Assembly: GCF_002410825.1 (NCBI RefSeq)
Contig: NZ_DHOS01000073.1
Location: forward strand, 25,989-44,095
Direction: 5' to 3'
Source of the DNA: Proteiniphilum sp. UBA5384
Lineage (GTDB): Bacteria > Bacteroidota > Bacteroidia > Bacteroidales > Dysgonomonadaceae
DNA length: 18,107 nucleotides
The position numbers and the translations under genes are program-made. Of this stretch, positions 15,594 to 18,107 are shown piece after piece. The notes under the pieces are model-generated. The model was not told where the DNA came from, made no database searches, and was given only the letters and a program-made list of their open reading frames with translations. Each line of letters opens with the position of its first letter. Within the stretch, counting starts at the first letter, position 1.

Positions 15594-16148
15594 TCATTCT
15601 TTATTCTTCATTCTTACACTATCCGTTTCAACCGGATTGGTTTTATTCAATGAGTCGATAGCAGCCCAATCAATATCCAGGTCATCTATAAACTGGATAG
15701 TCTCTCTCGAGGCTGTCTCGCTCTTTTGTAATGCGTGCGAAAGTTTTTCGAGTGCAAAAGCTGCTTGTTGCATGGCAGCATTGGGATCTTCAAATGTTTC
15801 CACAAAATTCGGCCGGTTATCTTGCTTCGAAATAAAATAGAAGCTGATCCCCACAGCTATGAGAAGCAAGACGGAAACTGCAATACGCAATAAGGGAGTA
15901 AAAATACGGATGGTGATATATCGTTTTTTTGACTGGGTCTCCAGTGCTTGTTGCAACTTTTCATTGAAATTGTTGCTCAATGTGACCGACTGCTCATTCC
16001 TTATATAGGAGAAGAGGGGGATATATTGACCGAGTTCTTCGGGCACATCTCCGTAAGAGAAAAACCTCTGCAATTCTTCCTCTTCCTGTACCGACGTCTC
16101 GCAATTCCAGTACTTTTCTAATAAACTATCTATCTTTTCTCTATTCAT
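15594..16148 (-). CDS. Single-span membrane protein, putative anti-sigma factor
   Basis: The product has 184 residues. Residues 1-82 are cytoplasmic, beginning MNREKIDSLLEKYWNCETSVQEEEELQRFF, a start shared by many Bacteroidota proteins paired with ECF sigma factors. One membrane span covers about 83-106 (LLRIAVSVLLLIAVGISFYFIS). The C-terminal part, about 78 residues, is predicted periplasmic and contains EDPNAAMQQAAFALEKLSHALQKSE. It has no FecR domain and no zinc-binding HxxxCxxC motif, so it is not a classical FecR or ZAS anti-sigma factor. It overlaps the sigma gene by 8 bp, which implies coupled translation and supports a regulator-partner role. Anti-sigma activity is inferred from arrangement and topology. 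Confidence 0.78.
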   Translation of the reverse strand: MNREKIDSLLEKYWNCETSVQEEEELQRFFSYGDVPEELGQYIPLFSYIRNEQSVTLSNNFNEKLQQALETQSKKRYITIRIFTPLLRIAVSVLLLIAVGISFYFISKQDNRPNFVETFEDPNAAMQQAAFALEKLSHALQKSETASRETIQFIDDLDIDWAAIDSLNKTNPVETDSVRMKNKE

Positions 16149-16656
16149 TCTGATGATATGCCGATAACATTTCCTTCATTTTCTGCCTTGCTCTGTGGAG
16201 GCTTATTTTTACCAGATCTTCGCTGATGGCAAGCGCTTCCGCTATCTCCCGGTAACTCATCCCATCGATCTCCCGGAGGGTAAAGACCAGGCGCTGGTTT
16301 TCCGAAAGCGTATCAATACACTGATCAATGACTGAACGTTGTTCCTTCCTTTCCATTTCGCTGTGAGGTGAACGATGATCTATAAAAAAGAGATTTTCTC
16401 TTTCCGGATCAATTACGCCCGTCTTTCTTATTGCCATGGAAGCCAACCTGTCAAGCGATGTGTTCTTGGCGATCCTGAAACAGTAGGCTTCCAGATTCTC
16501 TATGTATTTCCATTCATCACGCTTACTCCAAAGCTTTACCATTACGTCCTGCACGATATCTTCGGCTTCAGCTTGTTCTCTTACAATACTGTATGCAAGC
16601 CTGAAGAGTTTATCCTTCATTGGAAGGATGATGCTATGGAAAGAATCAATGTTCAT
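16141..16656 (-). CDS. ECF-type RNA polymerase sigma factor
   Basis: This encodes 171 residues. Region 2 spans about 12-80, with LFRLAYSIVREQAEAEDIVQDVMVKLW and an aromatic-rich stretch after it. Region 4 spans about 110-165, with IDTLSENQRLVFTLREIDGMSYREIAEALAISEDLVKISLHRARQKM, the -35-binding helix-turn-helix. There is no region 1.1 or 3, which defines the ECF group. It overlaps the putative anti-sigma gene by 8 bp, and the DUF4252 gene follows, forming a three-gene cassette. An ECF-like promoter motif, TGTAAC-N16-CGTC, lies just upstream, so autoregulation is likely. The window shows no FecR or STN-bearing receptor, so it is better viewed as an envelope-stress type sigma than a nutrient cell-surface signalling one; that is inference. 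Confidence 0.93.
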   Translation of the reverse strand: MNIDSFHSIILPMKDKLFRLAYSIVREQAEAEDIVQDVMVKLWSKRDEWKYIENLEAYCFRIAKNTSLDRLASMAIRKTGVIDPERENLFFIDHRSPHSEMERKEQRSVIDQCIDTLSENQRLVFTLREIDGMSYREIAEALAISEDLVKISLHRARQKMKEMLSAYHQNE

Positions 16657-16663
16657 TATTTAA

Positions 16664-16690
16664 TGACGGGTGAGGGATCAAAAAGTTACA
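16664..16690 (-). promoter_or_regulatory. Candidate ECF-sigma autoregulatory promoter
   Basis: Read on the minus strand, TGTAAC (16690-16685), a 16-bp spacer and CGTCA (16668-16664) match the general ECF promoter pattern of an AAC-type -35 and a CGTC-type -10. Transcription would begin about 16657-16659, giving an almost leaderless sigma mRNA with its ATG at 16656. Confidence 0.45.
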
Positions 16691-16746
16691 GCCGGATAAT
16701 TCTTTTTTTTTGCATCCGCAAAGATGATAATTATTTCGTGAAAGAC

Positions 16747-16777
16747 TTGCACATCTGATTGATTATTTGTAATTTTG
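16747..16777 (+). promoter_or_regulatory. Promoter of the str (rpsL-rpsG-fusA) operon
   Basis: TTG (16747-16749), a 20-bp spacer and TAATTTTG (16770-16777) fit the Bacteroidota -33/-7 consensus. Transcription should begin near 16784, leaving a leader of about 120 nt before rpsL. Confidence 0.65.
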
Positions 16778-16788
16778 TGCCGTTTTTC

Positions 16789-16845
16789 ATGCGAAGGAAA
16801 TGGTTATTAGATGATAATCAAGGTATTATATTATACCCATCGCAT
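16789..16845 (+). ncRNA. Candidate structured leader of rpsL, three-way junction
   Basis: The RNA can close an outer stem ATGCGA/TCGCAT (16789-16794 with 16840-16845). Inside are two adjacent hairpins: 16801-16820 (eight pairs including two G-U, loop AGAT) and 16822-16837 (GGTAT/ATACC, five pairs, six-base loop). They are separated by one base, with AGGAAA and CA as the other joining strands. It begins only a few bases after the predicted transcription start. A ribosomal-protein or growth-related control element is possible; chance folding of AT-rich RNA is the alternative. Confidence 0.35.
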
Positions 16846-16905
16846 AGAAGAATAAGTGAGACAGTGTATTATTAAAAAACTGAAATAGATAAAAGAAAGC
16901 AGAAG

Positions 16906-17304
16906 ATGCCTACAATTCAACAATTAGTAAGAAAAGGACGTACTACCCTTACGGACAAAAGCAAATCACCCGCCTTGGACTCCTGTCCGCAACGTCGTGG
17001 GGTTTGCGTGAGAGTGTATACCACTACTCCCAAGAAACCGAATTCAGCAATGAGAAAGGTTGCTCGTGTACGTTTGACTAACTCAAAGGAAGTAAATGCT
17101 TACATTCCGGGAGAAGGACACAACCTGCAGGAGCACTCTATCGTACTGGTACGTGGTGGACGTGTAAAAGACCTGCCGGGTGTGCGTTATCACATTGTGC
17201 GTGGGACTTTGGATACCGCCGGCGTAAATGGTCGTACCCAGAGGCGATCCAAGTATGGGGCTAAACGTCCTAAACCGGGAGCTAAACCGGCAGCAAAGAA
17301 GTAA
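16906..17304 (+). CDS. rpsL: 30S ribosomal protein S12
   Basis: The 132-residue product matches S12 throughout: MPTIQQLVRKGR at the start, CPQRRGVCVRVYTTTPKKPN (27-46), EGHNLQEHSIVLVRGGRVKD and DLPGVRYHIVRGTLDTAGV. It sits at the decoding centre of the 30S subunit and monitors codon-anticodon pairing. The lysines in TPKKPNS and VKDLPG that change in streptomycin-resistant mutants are present, so the allele reads as sensitive. The C-terminal extension KRPKPGAKPAAKK is rich in Lys, Pro and Ala. It is the first gene of the str operon, with rpsG 131 bp downstream. There is no Shine-Dalgarno sequence, only an A-rich region containing a weak aaagcagaag just before the ATG. Confidence 0.99.
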   Translation: MPTIQQLVRKGRTTLTDKSKSPALDSCPQRRGVCVRVYTTTPKKPNSAMRKVARVRLTNSKEVNAYIPGEGHNLQEHSIVLVRGGRVKDLPGVRYHIVRGTLDTAGVNGRTQRRSKYGAKRPKPGAKPAAKK

Positions 17305-17435
17305 TAATTAAAAAAAAGTTGAATCGCTGTTGAATTTTTGGGATACGCTATTTTATGAGGGTTGAGTAAATAAATTCAGAGGAATTTGTTGAAGACTTTG
17401 CAAAGGCAACCAAACAACACATAATTTTTTAAGCA

Positions 17436-17912
17436 ATGAGAAAAACTAAACCTAAAAAAAGACAGGTTCTCCCTGATCCTGTTTATGGTGATGTAAGGGT
17501 AACAAAATTTGTTAACCACCTTATGTATGATGGTAAGAAAAGTATCTCCTATGATATTTTCTATACCGCATTGGAAAGTGTAAAGGCTAAAATGCCCAAT
17601 GAAGAAAAACCGGCTCTCGAAATATGGAAAGCCGCTCTCGATAATATAACCCCCCAAGTGGAAGTAAAATCTCGCCGTGTGGGCGGAGCTACATTCCAGG
17701 TTCCTACAGAAATCAGACCGGAAAGAAAAGAATCCGTTTCAATGAAAAATCTTATTCTTTATGCTCGAAAAAGAGGCGGAAAGACGATGGCTGATAAGTT
17801 GGCTGCTGAAATTGTGGATGCTTATAACAGTCAGGGTGGTGCTTATAAACGTAAAGAAGATATGCACAGAATGGCAGAGGCAAACCGTGCTTTTGCCCAT
17901 TTCAGATTTTAA
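17436..17912 (+). CDS. rpsG: 30S ribosomal protein S7
   Basis: The 158-residue product matches S7: MRKTKPKKRQVLPDPVYGDVRVTKFVNHLMYDGKKS at the start, then PQVEVKSRRVGGATFQVPTEI (about 72-92) and the C-terminal helix region AEIVDAYNSQGGAYKRKEDMHRMAEANRAFAHFRF. S7 nucleates assembly of the 30S head at the 3' domain of 16S rRNA and contacts E-site tRNA. In enterobacteria S7 represses the str operon by binding between rpsL and rpsG; here the 131-bp gap (17305-17435) includes a 10-bp palindrome CTTTGCAAAG (17396-17405) enclosed by TGTTG/CAACA, which might form such a site, but I cannot show similarity to the rRNA target. The fusA start lies 21 bp past the stop. Confidence 0.99.
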   Translation: MRKTKPKKRQVLPDPVYGDVRVTKFVNHLMYDGKKSISYDIFYTALESVKAKMPNEEKPALEIWKAALDNITPQVEVKSRRVGGATFQVPTEIRPERKESVSMKNLILYARKRGGKTMADKLAAEIVDAYNSQGGAYKRKEDMHRMAEANRAFAHFRF

Positions 17913-17933
17913 TTTAGAAAGAAGGTAAAAAAG

Positions 17934-18107
17934 ATGGCTAAGGGTTCAAAAGAAGCATTACAATTCACTCGTAACATTGGTATCATGGCGCATATCGATG
18001 CCGGTAAGACTACCACCTCCGAACGTATCCTGTTTTATACGGGGTTGACGCACAAGATCGGGGAAGTACACGACGGCGCTGCGACCATGGACTGGATGGA
18101 ACAGGAG
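17934..18107 (+). CDS. fusA: Translation elongation factor G, N-terminal fragment
   Basis: The frame starts at the ATG at 17934 and is open to the right edge (58 codons). The sequence [37 protein letters not shown] includes the P-loop AHIDAGKTT (G1 motif) of EF-G, and [19 protein letters not shown] follows, matching EF-G up to the switch I region. EF-G is the GTPase that drives translocation on the ribosome. It is the third gene of the str operon and, unlike its neighbours, has a purine-rich GAAGG about 9 bp before the ATG. The arrangement rpsL-rpsG-fusA identifies this as the main EF-G rather than a paralogue. Confidence 0.98.

Noticed and set aside
16906..17304. Streptomycin-resistance mutations in rpsL
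   Set aside because: The relevant lysines in TPKKPNS and VKDLPG are both present, so the sequence reads as wild type.
1..18107. CRISPR arrays, tRNA genes, insertion sequences or prophage genes
   Set aside because: No regularly spaced repeats, tRNA-like cloverleaf, transposase, integrase or terminal inverted repeats were seen by eye on either strand.

Overview
The window is chromosomal DNA from a member of the Bacteroidota, most likely order Bacteroidales; a Dysgonomonadaceae/Porphyromonadaceae-like lineage is my guess from protein flavour only. Supporting signs are a SusC/SusD outer-membrane pair, a GH92 mannosidase lipoprotein, a DPP-IV peptidase with an OPT transporter, a DUF4252 protein behind an ECF sigma factor, mostly absent Shine-Dalgarno sequences, and promoters of the Bacteroidota type (TTTG about 20 bp before TAnnTTTG). 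No gene-free stretch exceeds 300 bp; the longest are 5224-5517 (294 bp) and 16657-16905 (249 bp).

Layout, left to right. (1) 1-864: the N-terminus of a TonB-dependent receptor (minus strand, cut by the window edge) diverges from a Fur-family metalloregulator. A 19-bp near-perfect palindrome lies between them, and a bidirectional terminator closes the regulator. (2) 895-7751: an OPT oligopeptide transporter and a downstream GH92 alpha-mannosidase lipoprotein (minus strand) diverge from a dipeptidyl peptidase IV (plus strand), which ends in a strong intrinsic terminator. DPP-IV would release dipeptides in the periplasm and the OPT protein could import short peptides. (3) 7823-8902: a multi-span membrane protein with a C-terminal Nudix-like fold whose Nudix box is badly degenerate. 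It ends 3 bp from the convergent stop codon of the next gene. (4) 8906-14903: a small HTH regulator diverges from a short basic HTH-like protein followed by SusC and SusD, a nutrient-uptake unit with no glycanase or peptidase gene beside it. The divergent promoter region has an 11-bp direct repeat, spaced exactly 20 bp, that covers both core elements of the plus-strand promoter. (5) 15033-16690: a minus-strand cassette of ECF sigma factor, single-span putative anti-sigma protein and secreted DUF4252 protein, preceded by an ECF-type promoter sequence almost touching the start codon. (6) 16747-18107: the start of the str operon, rpsL-rpsG-fusA (fusA cut by the edge), with a canonical promoter and a leader that can fold into a compact three-way junction.

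The parts best worth a second look are the HTH/small protein/SusCD unit with its repeat-embedded promoter, the pseudo-Nudix membrane protein, the Fur-family operator, the ECF promoter and the rpsL leader fold. Functions are assigned by recognising motifs and families in the translated sequence; no database search was run.
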